A stretch of 64,000 bases of DNA from a bacterium (GCA_004560375.1 SFVC01000004.1:24506-88505), one strand, 5' to 3'; shown: positions 34,822-43,255, counted from the stretch's first letter. Translations and numbers: made by a program. The notes: generated from the sequence alone by a model not told the origin.

Positions 34822-35516
34822 TTCGCGGCAGCCTCCTTCTTCTCAGCGCAGTTCTGCCCGTTGCACGCGGCGGCGCTGGGGCAGCCCTCGCAGCTGAAGT
34901 CCTTTTTCTTGATGGCCTTGCCGTTGCTGGCCTTGTTGATGATGGCGATCAGGATGCCGAAGATGGCGAAGCCGCCGGGGGCCATGGTCATGATGGAGAT
35001 GTTGTTGTCGATCAGCACGGGCAGCTCAATGCCAAACCAGGTGCCCGCGCCGAAGATCTCACGGATGGAGGCCATGGCCAGCATGGCCAGGGTGTAGCCC
35101 ACGCCCATGCCGATGGCGTCCAGGGCGGAGTCCAGCGGGTTGTTCTTGTTGGCGAACATCTCCGCCCGGCCCAGGATGATGCAGTTCACCACGATGAGGG
35201 GCAGGTACAGGCCCAGGGCCTTGTCCAGGTCGGGCAGGTAGGCCTTGACGATCATCTGCACCAGGGTGACGAAGGAGGCGATCACCACGATGTAGCAGGG
35301 GATACGCACCTTGTCGGAGATCACCTTACGCAGCAGGGAGATCATGATGTTGGAGCACAGCAGCACGAAGGTGACCGCCGCGCCCATGCCGATGGCGTTG
35401 GACGCCTGGGTGGTGACCGCCAGGAAGGGGCAGGTACCCAGGATGAGCACCAGGATGGGGTTTTCCTTGATGATGCCGTTGGTCAGGATTTTCAGCTTGT
35501 TGTTTTTCATATCCAT
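34818..35516 (-). CDS. rnfE: Rnf complex subunit RnfE
   Basis: RnfE is the partner of RnfA in the membrane core. The 232-residue protein has six helices, with LGTCPFLAVTTQASNAIGMG carrying one conserved Cys and LGLYLPLIVVNCIILGRAEM the other. A C-terminal cytoplasmic tail has four extra cysteines in FSCEGCPSAAACNGQNCAEK (about residues 209-228), a CxxC-x5-C-x4-C spacing that could hold a metal. It follows rnfG by 13 nt and overlaps rnfA. Confidence 0.95.
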   Translation of the reverse strand: MDMKNNKLKILTNGIIKENPILVLILGTCPFLAVTTQASNAIGMGAAVTFVLLCSNIMISLLRKVISDKVRIPCYIVVIASFVTLVQMIVKAYLPDLDKALGLYLPLIVVNCIILGRAEMFANKNNPLDSALDAIGMGVGYTLAMLAMASIREIFGAGTWFGIELPVLIDNNISIMTMAPGGFAIFGILIAIINKASNGKAIKKKDFSCEGCPSAAACNGQNCAEKKEAAAK

Positions 35517-35529
35517 GTGCCTCCCTTCC

Positions 35530-36072
35530 TCAGCCGTTCACCAGGTCGAACGCGGTGTAGGCGTCCGCGATGGCGGCCCGGAAATAGTTGGAGGAGAAGG
35601 TCGCGCCCGAGATGTTGTCCACGCCCTCCAGCCCCCGATCCTTGCCGGGGAACTGGCCCTGGAAGGCGTCGGTGGTGATCTTGGAGCCCAGACCCGCCGT
35701 CTCCTTGTGATCCAGCACCTTCGTCCCGGTGATCTTGCCGTCCATGTCGATGCCCACGGCCATCTTCAGGGTGTTCTTGCCGCCGTAGCCCTGGGCGGTG
35801 ATGGAGAAGGTGTAGCCCGCGCCGTTCTCGGCCTGGAACACCTCGGTGACGGAGGCGGGCAGGCCCGCGATCTCCACCTGAAGGAAGCTGTCGGCCTCGG
35901 GGAGCACCTCCATCCGGGCCTCCTCCTTGGCCTTGGCCTCGGCGGCGGCGATGATGGGGGCGGTGGCGTCGTTGGTGAGGGCCAGCAGGCAGCTCATCAC
36001 CGCGCAGATGATCACCAGCACGGCGATGGGGGCCACAAAGTCGCTGACCACGTTGGATTTCGCTTTCGTCAT
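35530..36072 (-). CDS. rnfG: Rnf complex subunit RnfG (FMN-binding)
   Basis: RnfG carries a covalently bound FMN on the extracellular side. From the ATG at 36072 (GGAGG 8-9 nt upstream, ATGA overlap with rnfD) the product has 180 residues. One membrane helix lies at about 15-35 (IAVLVIICAVMSCLLALTND). The FMN-binding domain ends in DNISGATFSSNYFRAAIADA, where the Thr of SGAT takes the flavin. The flavin transferase ApbE needed for attachment is not in this window. Confidence 0.95.
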   Translation of the reverse strand: MTKAKSNVVSDFVAPIAVLVIICAVMSCLLALTNDATAPIIAAAEAKAKEEARMEVLPEADSFLQVEIAGLPASVTEVFQAENGAGYTFSITAQGYGGKNTLKMAVGIDMDGKITGTKVLDHKETAGLGSKITTDAFQGQFPGKDRGLEGVDNISGATFSSNYFRAAIADAYTAFDLVNG

Positions 36073-36998
36073 GCCTGCACACCTCCAAACGGTTTGGTTT
36101 TCGTCCACTCACAGATGTACGGATTCAGGATGTTCATCAGCAGGATGGAGAAGGACACGCCCTCCGGGTAGTTGCCCCAGACGCGGATGAGCACGGTGAT
36201 CAGGCCGCAGCCCAGGCCGAAGATCAGCTTGCCGGCGGGGGTGGGGGGGGAGGTGGTGTAGTCGGTGGCCATGAAGATGGCGCCGATGAACAGGCCGCCC
36301 GCCATCACCTGATACAGGGGCTGCTGGCCCAGCAGGGCGGTGCACACCAGCACGGTGCCGATGAAGGCCACGGGGGTGTGCCAGGTGATGACCCTGCGGT
36401 AGACCAGGTAGATTCCGCCCAGCAGCAGGGCCAGGCAGGAGGTCTCGCCCATGGAGCCGCCCCGGGCGCCCAGGAACATCTGCCCCAGGGTGGGCAGCTC
36501 CTCCAGGCTCCCCGCCGCGATGAGGGACAGGGGGGTGGCGGCGGAGGTGGCGTCGGTAAAGGCGGGGATGGCCCAGGCGGTCATGGTGCCGGAGAAGGCC
36601 ACCAGCATGATGACGCGGGCGGTGATGGCGGGGTTGGCGAAGTTCTGGCCGATGCCGCCGAAGAACTGCTTGATCACCACGATGGCCACGAAGGCGCCGA
36701 AGGCGGCCTGCCACAGGGGGATGTCCACCGGCAGGTTCAGGGCCAGCAGCAGGCCGGTGACGGCGGCGGACAGGTCGGTGACGGTGAGGGGCCGGCGGGT
36801 GATCTTCTCAAAGGCCCACTCGCACAGCACGGCCACCGCCACGCACACCACTTCCACCAGCAGGGCCTTGATGCCGAAGAACACGATGGACGCGATGACG
36901 GCGGGGAACAGGGCGATGAGCACGTCCCGCATGATAGTCTGGGTGGTTTGCGCCGCGTAGATATGGGGGTTGACGGAGACGACCATGTTCTTATTCAT
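36069..36998 (-). CDS. rnfD: Rnf complex subunit RnfD (FMN-binding membrane subunit)
   Basis: RnfD is a multi-helix membrane subunit with covalent FMN. The 309-residue protein opens VVSVNPHIYAAQTTQTIMRD, the family start. It has about nine hydrophobic segments and NFANPAITARVIMLVAF. The flavinylation region FMATDYTTSPPTPAGKLIFG is near residue 250. It starts 1 nt after rnfC stops and overlaps rnfG by ATGA. Confidence 0.95.
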   Translation of the reverse strand: MNKNMVVSVNPHIYAAQTTQTIMRDVLIALFPAVIASIVFFGIKALLVEVVCVAVAVLCEWAFEKITRRPLTVTDLSAAVTGLLLALNLPVDIPLWQAAFGAFVAIVVIKQFFGGIGQNFANPAITARVIMLVAFSGTMTAWAIPAFTDATSAATPLSLIAAGSLEELPTLGQMFLGARGGSMGETSCLALLLGGIYLVYRRVITWHTPVAFIGTVLVCTALLGQQPLYQVMAGGLFIGAIFMATDYTTSPPTPAGKLIFGLGCGLITVLIRVWGNYPEGVSFSILLMNILNPYICEWTKTKPFGGVQA

Positions 36999-36999
36999 C

Positions 37000-38352
37000 T
37001 CAGACCGCCTCCTTTTCTTTTTCCTTGGCGGCTTTCTTCTCCGCCGCCGCCTTCTGCTCGGCGTTGTACTTGTTCAGCACGGCCTTGGCCAGCTTGTTCA
37101 CCTGCACCAGGGGCCGGCGGGCGGGGCAGCTGAAGGAGCAGCAGCCGCACTCCATGCACAGGTTCACCTTGAGGGCCTTGAGCTTCTCCGGCTCATTGTT
37201 GTTGTAGGCGCTCTCAATGGCGGCGGGCATCAGGTTGAAGGGGCAGTGGGCCACGCACCGCCCGCAGCGGATGCAGGCGGAGGGCACGGGATCCTCGGCG
37301 TCCTTCTCGTCGAAGGCGATGATGGCGTTGGTGTTCTTCATGATGGGGGCGTCCAGGGAGGGGACGGAAATGCCCATCATGGGGCCGCCGTACAGCACCT
37401 TCTTGGCCTCGCACTTCAGGCCCACGAAATCCAGCAGGTTCTGGATGGGGGTGCCCACCGGGACGATGACGTTCTGGGGATTGGCGATGGCGGAGCCGTC
37501 CACGGTGACCACCTTCTCCACCAGGGGCATCCCGGTGCGGATGTACTTGGCGATGACCGCCAGGGTGGTGCAGTTGATCACAATCGCGCCCACGTCGATG
37601 GGCAGCTTGCCCTCGGGCACCACCTCGCCGGTGGTGTTGTAGATCAGCACCTTCTCGCCGCCCTGGGGGTACAGGGCCGGCAGGGAGGCCACCTCGAAGC
37701 CGGGCACGCCCTTGCCCGCCTCCTCCATGATCTTCACGCACTGGGGCTTGTTGTCCTCAATGCCGATGACGATCCGGTCGGCGGTGTAGTACTTCTGGAG
37801 GAGCTGGGCGCCGTAGATCACGTCGTCGGCGTTGTCGATCATGGTGCGGGTGTCGGAGGTGATGTAGGGCTCGCACTCCGCGCCGTTGATGATGATATTG
37901 TGCACCCGGTCGGGATCCACGTTCAGCTTGACGGACGTGGGGAAGCCCGCGCCGCCCAGACCCACGCAGCCGCACTGGCGCACCGCCTCCACAAAGCTGT
38001 CCTTATCGGTAACCACGGGGGGCTTGACGCCCTCCCACACCGCCTGCTCGCCGTCGGTCTCGATGACGATGACGGTGTCGAACCGGCCGTTGGAGCCCAC
38101 GATCTCGTCCAGCCGCTTCACCTTGCCGGACACGCCGGAATAGATGGGCGCGGACATAAAGCCCCCGGCCTCGGCGATCAACTGCCCCACCTTCACCGTG
38201 TCGTTCACCTTTACCACCGGCTTGGCCGGGGCCCCGATGTTCATGGACATGGGGACGGTGATCACCGCGGGCACCGGCATACGCGCCGGCGCGCAGTCCA
38301 CAGTGTTCTTCCTGTGGGGGGCATGGATGCCATGCAATTTGCCCTTAAACAC
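37000..38352 (-). CDS. rnfC: Rnf complex subunit RnfC (NADH-interacting)
   Basis: RnfC is the peripheral subunit that exchanges electrons with NAD(H). The 450-residue protein begins FKGKLHGIHAPHRKNTVDCA and has a glycine-rich nucleotide/flavin site (CGCVGLGGAGFPTSVKLNVD, about residues 130-149) and an SLBB-type region. Two ferredoxin motifs near 365-415 are CIRCGRCVAHCPFNLMP and CMECGCCSFSCPARRPL. A charged Lys/Glu/Ala tail ends the protein. It is the first gene of the operon, with a promoter about 145-170 nt upstream. Confidence 0.96.
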   Translation of the reverse strand: MFKGKLHGIHAPHRKNTVDCAPARMPVPAVITVPMSMNIGAPAKPVVKVNDTVKVGQLIAEAGGFMSAPIYSGVSGKVKRLDEIVGSNGRFDTVIVIETDGEQAVWEGVKPPVVTDKDSFVEAVRQCGCVGLGGAGFPTSVKLNVDPDRVHNIIINGAECEPYITSDTRTMIDNADDVIYGAQLLQKYYTADRIVIGIEDNKPQCVKIMEEAGKGVPGFEVASLPALYPQGGEKVLIYNTTGEVVPEGKLPIDVGAIVINCTTLAVIAKYIRTGMPLVEKVVTVDGSAIANPQNVIVPVGTPIQNLLDFVGLKCEAKKVLYGGPMMGISVPSLDAPIMKNTNAIIAFDEKDAEDPVPSACIRCGRCVAHCPFNLMPAAIESAYNNNEPEKLKALKVNLCMECGCCSFSCPARRPLVQVNKLAKAVLNKYNAEQKAAAEKKAAKEKEKEAV

Positions 38353-38495
38353 AGAACTTCCTCCTCAATCGTAATTTCTCCTTGCGTTGCGCGGCCTGCC
38401 CCGGGCGGCGGGGCCCGGAACAGGCAGACGGCGTCCCCCGCCGGCGGCGAATCGAACCTGCCAAACAGCGGGAGACGCCTGCTCACGTACTGACT

Positions 38496-38523
38496 ATTAT
38501 ATCACGTCTCATTTCAAACGCAA
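38496..38523 (-). promoter_or_regulatory. Promoter of the rnfCDGEAB-to-glmM operon
   Basis: On the minus strand TTGCGT (38523-38518) and a perfect TATAAT (38501-38496) are 16 nt apart. The leader to rnfC is about 135 nt and GC-rich. The 38,353-38,570 gap holds no gene. Confidence 0.7.
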
Positions 38524-38570
38524 GGGAAAATCTATTCCTTTTTTATAGTTTTTATGCAAAGAACCATGCC

Positions 38571-39845
38571 TTATACCTCCCGGTTGTAGAGGGCGGCCAC
38601 CTCCCGGCGGCGCCGGAAGATAAACAGCCAGGTTGCCGCCAGCCCCACCGCGCTGAACAGCAGGATCACCGCCCGCTCGGGCAGGCGTTCCGCCAGCACC
38701 CCCGCCGTAAGGGTGCCGCACAGCGAGCCCAGGGAGGTGAGCATCTGGAAGGAGCCGTTGAACCGGGCCCGCTTGCCGTCGGGCAGGTAGGACTGGGTGG
38801 CGGCGATGCGGATGTTGTAGGAGGTCACCCCCAGCACCCCGTAGAGGAAAAACACCGCCGCCATGGCAGGGACGGGCAGAAACAGCAGAACCCCGTACAG
38901 GACGGGCAGGGTTGTGTAGACCGCCATGGCCACGGGAAACCTGTTCGCCGCCGGGAGCCGGAAGCGGTAGTGGAGCAGCCCGCCCGCCACCCGGCCTGCC
39001 TCGGAGCAGGTGGACACGATGGCGCCCAGGGTCACCGCCGCCACCGGCCAGGCGGCAAACAGGGCGCCGTGGTTCCGGAAAAAGGGCAGAAACATTTGAT
39101 CCGAGCCCACCCCGGCGAAGTTGGAGAACATAAAGTACAGGGTGACGGCCAGCAGGCCCTTCTCCCCGGCGATGTAGTCCACCCCCTCCCGGAGATCCCG
39201 GCCGAAGCGTTTCAGCGCCCCCAGGCCGTCCGGCGGCGGGGCGGCGTCCATGTGGGTCTCCACGTGGCGGACGCACCGCTCAAAGCAGGCGGCGGCGAAG
39301 AAGCACACCGCGTTGATGGCAAACAGCGGCTCCACGCCGCCCAGCGTCTCGTAGGCCAGCGCCCCCAGGGGGTAGGCCATCAGCATGATGGATTGCAGCA
39401 TCCCGGAGATGGAGTAGGCCTTGGACAGGTTTCCCTCCTCCACCAGGTTGGGGTAGAGGCTGTCGTAGGCCACCATGTACACGCTGTCCACGCCCCCCCG
39501 GATCAGGTTGAAGCACAGCAGGGCCGGGAAGCTGAACCAGCCCGTCCGCAGCAGCAGGGCCAGCCCCGCGAACATCCCGGCGGACAGGAAGTCCAGCCGG
39601 TAGATCACCTTTTTCCGGCTCATCCGATCCAGGTAGGGCCCCGCTAAAACGGGGCACGCCAGCACGGGGATCTGGTAGGCGGCGTTGAACAGGGCGTAGA
39701 GGAACACCGAGCCGGTGTAGTCCAGCACCATGATGCTCATGGCGAAGGTGGACAGCACACCGCCGATGAGGGAGATGACGCTGCCCACGGTGATGATGGT
39801 AAAATCCCAAGTCCAAAGCCCTTGGGAAGGCTTTTTCGTATCCAT
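38571..39845 (-). CDS. MFS-family exporter, probably drug efflux
   Basis: The 424-residue protein has about 12 membrane helices and major-facilitator loop motifs: AGPYLDRMSRKKVIYRLDFL between helices 2 and 3 and FIFRRRREVAALYN at the end. It begins TIITVGSVISLIGGVLSTFA, like MefA/MFS_3-type exporters of macrolides and other drugs. The ATG at 39845 is chosen because AAAGGA lies 8 nt upstream; the ATG at 39854 overlaps that site. The long leader with a short peptide, alternative stems and a terminator strongly suggests antibiotic-induced expression. The actual substrate is unknown. Confidence 0.87.
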   Translation of the reverse strand: MDTKKPSQGLWTWDFTIITVGSVISLIGGVLSTFAMSIMVLDYTGSVFLYALFNAAYQIPVLACPVLAGPYLDRMSRKKVIYRLDFLSAGMFAGLALLLRTGWFSFPALLCFNLIRGGVDSVYMVAYDSLYPNLVEEGNLSKAYSISGMLQSIMLMAYPLGALAYETLGGVEPLFAINAVCFFAAACFERCVRHVETHMDAAPPPDGLGALKRFGRDLREGVDYIAGEKGLLAVTLYFMFSNFAGVGSDQMFLPFFRNHGALFAAWPVAAVTLGAIVSTCSEAGRVAGGLLHYRFRLPAANRFPVAMAVYTTLPVLYGVLLFLPVPAMAAVFFLYGVLGVTSYNIRIAATQSYLPDGKRARFNGSFQMLTSLGSLCGTLTAGVLAERLPERAVILLFSAVGLAATWLFIFRRRREVAALYNREV

Positions 39846-39883
39846 AATAAACATCCTTTCTCAATGAAGCGCCAAACACAAAG

Positions 39884-39911
39884 GGGCCGCACCCCGTCCG
39901 GGGTGCGGCCC
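39884..39911 (-). terminator. Attenuator terminator just before the MFS gene
   Basis: GGGCCGCACCCC (39884-39895) pairs perfectly with GGGGTGCGGCCC (39900-39911). On the minus strand it is followed by CTTTGTGTTTGG and lies 39 nt before the MFS start, placing a terminator inside the leader. Confidence 0.75.
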
Positions 39912-39972
39912 GTAAAAAAGCGCAGCGCATGACCGGCCGCCCGCCGGTTCACGGCAGGGGCCGGGAGGTCAT

Positions 39973-40112
39973 GGAGGCACTTCAGCTCAGTTGCGGGCCA
40001 TTTTTGCACACACAAAACCAAGCCCGCTCAATGGCGTGCCTGTTCTGCCTGTGTGCGAAAAGGATCCTAATGCCGTCGCAAGCTGTAGCAGCTGAAGTAA
40101 GACATTGCCTCC
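39973..40112 (-). promoter_or_regulatory. Alternative-stem leader of the MFS gene (ribosome-mediated attenuation)
   Basis: The transcript segment at 39973-39987 is complementary to GGAGGCA (40112-40106) plus ACTTCAGCT (40098-40090), looping out only the seven bases ATGTCTT that hold the leader-peptide start codon. This gives 16 base pairs that mask the leader ribosome-binding site and the early leader codons. A second stem, GCGGGC with GCCCGC, lies in between. Ribosome stalling on the leader peptide would break the 16-bp stem. Confidence 0.7.
40067..40105 (-). CDS. Leader peptide MSYFSCYSLRRH upstream of the MFS gene
   Basis: A 12-codon frame, ATG at 40105 and TAG at 40069-40067, is preceded by AAGGAGG and CGGAGG. 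It lies about 30 nt after the predicted transcription start and 220 nt before the MFS gene. The codons for YFSCY lie in the 16-bp stem. Small leaders of this kind sense ribosome-stalling antibiotics upstream of erm, mef, tet and ABC-F genes. An overlapping longer frame (MLLSQKGG..., 40140 to 39982) exists in another phase and is less convincing. Confidence 0.6.
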   Translation of the reverse strand: MSYFSCYSLRRH

Positions 40113-40141
40113 GGTTACCTCCTTTTTGAGAAAGTAGCATC

Positions 40142-40170
40142 AGTATACCACCCCTTTCCGCCCCCGTCAA
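40142..40170 (-). promoter_or_regulatory. Promoter of the MFS gene
   Basis: TTGACG (40170-40165) and TATACT (40147-40142) on the minus strand are spaced by 17 nt. They give a leader of about 290 nt. Confidence 0.8.
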
Positions 40171-40232
40171 GCCCTTCCCTTTTTCCGGCGAACGTGGTAT
40201 ACTCTCCCCAAACGCCGGAAGGAGGAGCCGCC

Positions 40233-40889
40233 CTGGAAGGAAAAAAGTACACTGCCGCGTTCCTGGCGGCGGAGGGGGCGCTGTACGCCGCCTTCCTCGC
40301 CCTGGATCTCACCGGCCGGGGCGGACTGTCCGTCCCCATCAAATACGCGGGGATCCTGCTGTGCCTGGGCTTCTCCCTGCTGGCCTGCGTCAACTGGGGC
40401 GGCGACCGGCTGGTTCCCGTCGCCCTGACCCTCACCGCCGGGGCGGACTGGTTCCTGCTGGTGCGAAACGATCACTACGCCGCGGGCATCGCCCTGTTTT
40501 TGTGCGTCCAGACGGCCTATTACCTCCGCCTGCGCCGTATGGGGGCGGACAGCGGCTGGCCCCTGCGCTCCGCCCTGGCCCTGGGGGCGGGGCTGGGGCT
40601 GTACGCCCTGGAGCTTGCCTCGCCGGTGAACCTGCTGGCGGGGCTGTACTTCTCCCAGCTTCTGTCCAACACGGTTTTGGCCTGGACGGGCCGGGGCCGT
40701 CCCCGGCGGCTGTTCGCCGTCGGCCTCACCCTGTTTGTGGGGTGCGACCTGTGCGTGGGGCTGTTCAACGCCCTGACCGCCGCCGCCCCGCTGTATCCCG
40801 TCGTGTCGGTGGGGATGTGGCTGTTCTATCTCCCCTCCCAGGTGCTCATCACCCTGTCCGCCCTGCCCGAAAAGGAGGATGCCCCATGA
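40233..40889 (+). CDS. Multi-pass membrane protein, possibly YhhN/TMEM86 (lysoplasmalogenase-like)
   Basis: About 218 residues with seven or eight hydrophobic segments. The pattern GADWFLLVRNDHYAAGIALF, QTAYYLRL, then FVGCDLCVGLF and WLFYLPSQVLITLSAL recalls the YhhN/TMEM86 family (aspartates in helices, closing Tyr-x-x-Ser-Gln-x-x-Ile). The start is uncertain. AAGGAGG at 40216-40222 points to a CTG at 40233. The only other in-frame start is a GTG at 40194, inside a likely -10 element. It overlaps the next gene by ATGA. Lysoplasmalogenase activity is a suggestion only. Confidence 0.6.
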   Translation: MEGKKYTAAFLAAEGALYAAFLALDLTGRGGLSVPIKYAGILLCLGFSLLACVNWGGDRLVPVALTLTAGADWFLLVRNDHYAAGIALFLCVQTAYYLRLRRMGADSGWPLRSALALGAGLGLYALELASPVNLLAGLYFSQLLSNTVLAWTGRGRPRRLFAVGLTLFVGCDLCVGLFNALTAAAPLYPVVSVGMWLFYLPSQVLITLSALPEKEDAP

Positions 40890-41542
40890 AGGAAAGCAAG
40901 CCCCTGTGCGCCCTGATGGCCGTCTGCACGGCCCTGGCGCTGCTCACCGCGTCCATCGCCGCCCCCATCCTGTGCCGCCCCTTCTACTACGCCCACATCG
41001 GCCCCATGGAGCTGGAGGAGCGCACCGGCCTCACCCGGGCGCAGATCCAGACCGCCTTCGACGAGATGCTGGACTACTGCCTGGGGGCGGAGGAATTCTC
41101 CACCGGCGTGCTGAAGTGGTCGGAGGAGGGCAAAGCCCACTTCACCGATGTGCGGGGGCTGTTCCTGCTGGATCTGCGGGTGCTGGGGGCGTCCCTGGGC
41201 CTGCTGGCGGCGGTTTTGCTGTACGCCCGCTTCACCGGACGCAGGCCCGCCCGGCCGCGGGGCCGCGGCCCCGGCTTCTGGGCGGGGGCGGGGCTGGGGG
41301 GTGCGTTCCTGCTGGTGGGGGCGCTGGCGGCGCTGGACTTCAACCGGGCCTTCGTGGTGTTCCACGCCCTGTTTTTCCCCGGCAAGGACAACTGGCTCTT
41401 TGACCCGGCGGAGGATCAGATCATCAACATCCTGCCCCAGGAGTTCTTCCGCAACTGCGCCCTTCTCATTCTGGCGCTGCTGGTGCTGGGCTGCGCCGCC
41501 CTGATTCTGTTCGACCTGCGGCGGGGCCGGGGGAAGCGGTGA
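40886..41542 (+). CDS. TIGR01906/DUF1461 integral membrane protein
   Basis: The 218-residue protein fits the TIGR01906 family (DUF1461) of unknown function. After one N-terminal helix (LMAVCTALALLTASIAAPIL) comes an extracellular loop with FSTGVLKWSEEGKAHFTDVR, then three helices. The characteristic AFVVFHALFFPGKDNWLFDP and EDQIINILPQEFFRNCALLI lie before the last helix. The ATG at 40886 has AAAGGAGG upstream and overlaps the previous stop. Confidence 0.85.
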   Translation: MKESKPLCALMAVCTALALLTASIAAPILCRPFYYAHIGPMELEERTGLTRAQIQTAFDEMLDYCLGAEEFSTGVLKWSEEGKAHFTDVRGLFLLDLRVLGASLGLLAAVLLYARFTGRRPARPRGRGPGFWAGAGLGGAFLLVGALAALDFNRAFVVFHALFFPGKDNWLFDPAEDQIINILPQEFFRNCALLILALLVLGCAALILFDLRRGRGKR

Positions 41543-41603
41543 CGGGCCGTTTTCAGGTTTTTTTCAGGGTAAATTCAAAATCATTTCGACCCTGCGACAT
41601 AAT

Positions 41604-41632
41604 TTGGACACAATTATGGGGTATTGTATCCT
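41604..41632 (+). promoter_or_regulatory. Promoter of the HtrA-like gene
   Basis: TTGGAC (41604-41609) and TATCCT (41627-41632) are spaced by 17 nt, 80 nt before the ATG. Confidence 0.55.
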
Positions 41633-41712
41633 CAGCGGCGGACGAGAGGGCCCCAACGGCCCCCCGCCTTTGAAGCAGCTTTCCATGACGGAATTTGAAA
41701 GGAGCAATTCCC

Positions 41713-43128
41713 ATGTATGATCAAAACGGTTTTGACGGCAGCGGCAATTACCGCTACAACTACACCCAGCCCCAGCCCCAGCAGAGCGGCGACCCCTGGG
41801 ATCGCCCCCAGTCCCCCATCCCGCCCCAGCCCCCCAAGAAGAAGGGCGGCGCGGGCAAGGCGGTGGCCCTGGTGCTGTGTTGCGCCCTGGTGGGGGGCGG
41901 CGCGGGCGTGGGCGGCGCGGCGGCCTACAGCCACCTGAACCGGGCTCCCCAGAATGAGACCACCATCTACCGCAACGAGGTGGATCCCACGGCGGTGAAT
42001 GTGAAGCAGGCCGACGGCCTCACCCCCATGAGCCTGTCCGAGATCTACGCCGCCTACGCCGACTCCAGCGTGTGCATCTCGGTGACGGGCGTGGCCACCA
42101 ACGGCTGGTATCAGCAGCCCATCACCCTGACCGGCTCCGGCTTCATCATCAGTGAGGACGGCTACATCGTCACCAACTACCACGTCATCGACGGGGCCAA
42201 CACCATCAAGGTGACGCTGAACAACGGCGACACCTATGACGCCAAGCTGGTGGGCGGCGAGGAGCTCAACGACGTGGCGGTGCTGAAAATCGACGGCGTG
42301 TCCGGCCTGAAGCCCGTGGTGCTGGGCGACTCCGACGATCTGGTGGTGGGCGAGCAGGTGTGCACCATCGGCAACGCCCTGGGCACCCTGTCCTTCTCCC
42401 AGACCTCGGGCAACGTGTCCTCCACCGGCCGCTCCATCACCATGAGCGACGGCACCGTGATGAACAACATGATCCAGACCAACTGCACCATCAACTCCGG
42501 CAACTCCGGCGGCCCGCTGTTCGACAGCTACGGCCGGGTGGTGGGCATCACCTCCGCCAAGCTCAGCAACAACGGCCAGTCCTCCCAGGCGTCCATTGAG
42601 GGCATCGGCTTCGCCATCCCCATCAACGACGTCATCGGCATCATCACCGACTATATGCAGTACGGCTACGTCACCGGCCGGCCCAGCATGGGCGTCGAGG
42701 TGCGCGCCGTGAGCGACGAATGGCAGGAGGTGTTCGGCTGGCCCGCCGGGCTGTATGTGGCCACGGTAAACCCCGGCTCCTGCGCCGAGAAGGCGGGGCT
42801 GAAGCAGGGGGACATCATCACCAAACTGGGTGATATCGAGGTATCCAACATCAACGAGCTCACCGCCGCCAAGAACCGCTTCAAGGCGGGCCAGACCGCC
42901 CAGCTCTCCGTGTTCCGCTCCGGAGAGGAGCTCACCCTGTCCATCACCTTCGACGAGCAGGAGAACAACACCGTGGAGGACGGCTCCGGGAACCAAGGCC
43001 AGGTTGTCCCCGGCAACCCCAACCCCCAGCCCACCTCCAGCGGAAACTACGGCGGCCAGTACCCCTACGGCGGGGACGGCGGCGACTTCTTCAACAACTT
43101 CCCCTGGGGCTATTTCTTCGGGCGGTAA
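41713..43128 (+). CDS. HtrA/DegP-type trypsin-like serine protease with PDZ domain
   Basis: The 471-residue protein is a membrane-anchored quality-control protease working outside the cell. From the ATG at 41713 (GAAAGGAG upstream), a Gln/Pro-rich cytoplasmic segment leads to one helix (AVALVLCCALVGGGAGVGGA). The catalytic triad is visible: His in YIVTNYHVIDGA, Asp in LNDVAVLKID and Ser in TINSGNSGGPLFDS. A C-terminal PDZ domain (GLKQGDIITKLGDIEVSNIN) follows and the tail is Gly/Asn/Pro-rich. A strong terminator follows. It is directly upstream of the giant surface protein, which it could help process or fold. Confidence 0.93.
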   Translation: MYDQNGFDGSGNYRYNYTQPQPQQSGDPWDRPQSPIPPQPPKKKGGAGKAVALVLCCALVGGGAGVGGAAAYSHLNRAPQNETTIYRNEVDPTAVNVKQADGLTPMSLSEIYAAYADSSVCISVTGVATNGWYQQPITLTGSGFIISEDGYIVTNYHVIDGANTIKVTLNNGDTYDAKLVGGEELNDVAVLKIDGVSGLKPVVLGDSDDLVVGEQVCTIGNALGTLSFSQTSGNVSSTGRSITMSDGTVMNNMIQTNCTINSGNSGGPLFDSYGRVVGITSAKLSNNGQSSQASIEGIGFAIPINDVIGIITDYMQYGYVTGRPSMGVEVRAVSDEWQEVFGWPAGLYVATVNPGSCAEKAGLKQGDIITKLGDIEVSNINELTAAKNRFKAGQTAQLSVFRSGEELTLSITFDEQENNTVEDGSGNQGQVVPGNPNPQPTSSGNYGGQYPYGGDGGDFFNNFPWGYFFGR

Positions 43129-43182
43129 GCCCTTCTCCTCAAAGCGCCCCCGCGATTCCGGGCGCCGGCTGGCAAAAGACGG

Positions 43183-43221
43183 AAAAATCTCCTGGTTCCC
43201 GACGGAACCAGGAGATTTTTT
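43183..43221 (+). terminator. Terminator after the HtrA-like gene
   Basis: A perfect 17-bp stem (43183-43199 with 43204-43220) with a CGAC loop ends in a six-T run. Confidence 0.93.
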
Positions 43222-43255
43222 GCCCCGAACGCACACAAAAATCTCCTCTGGCCAG

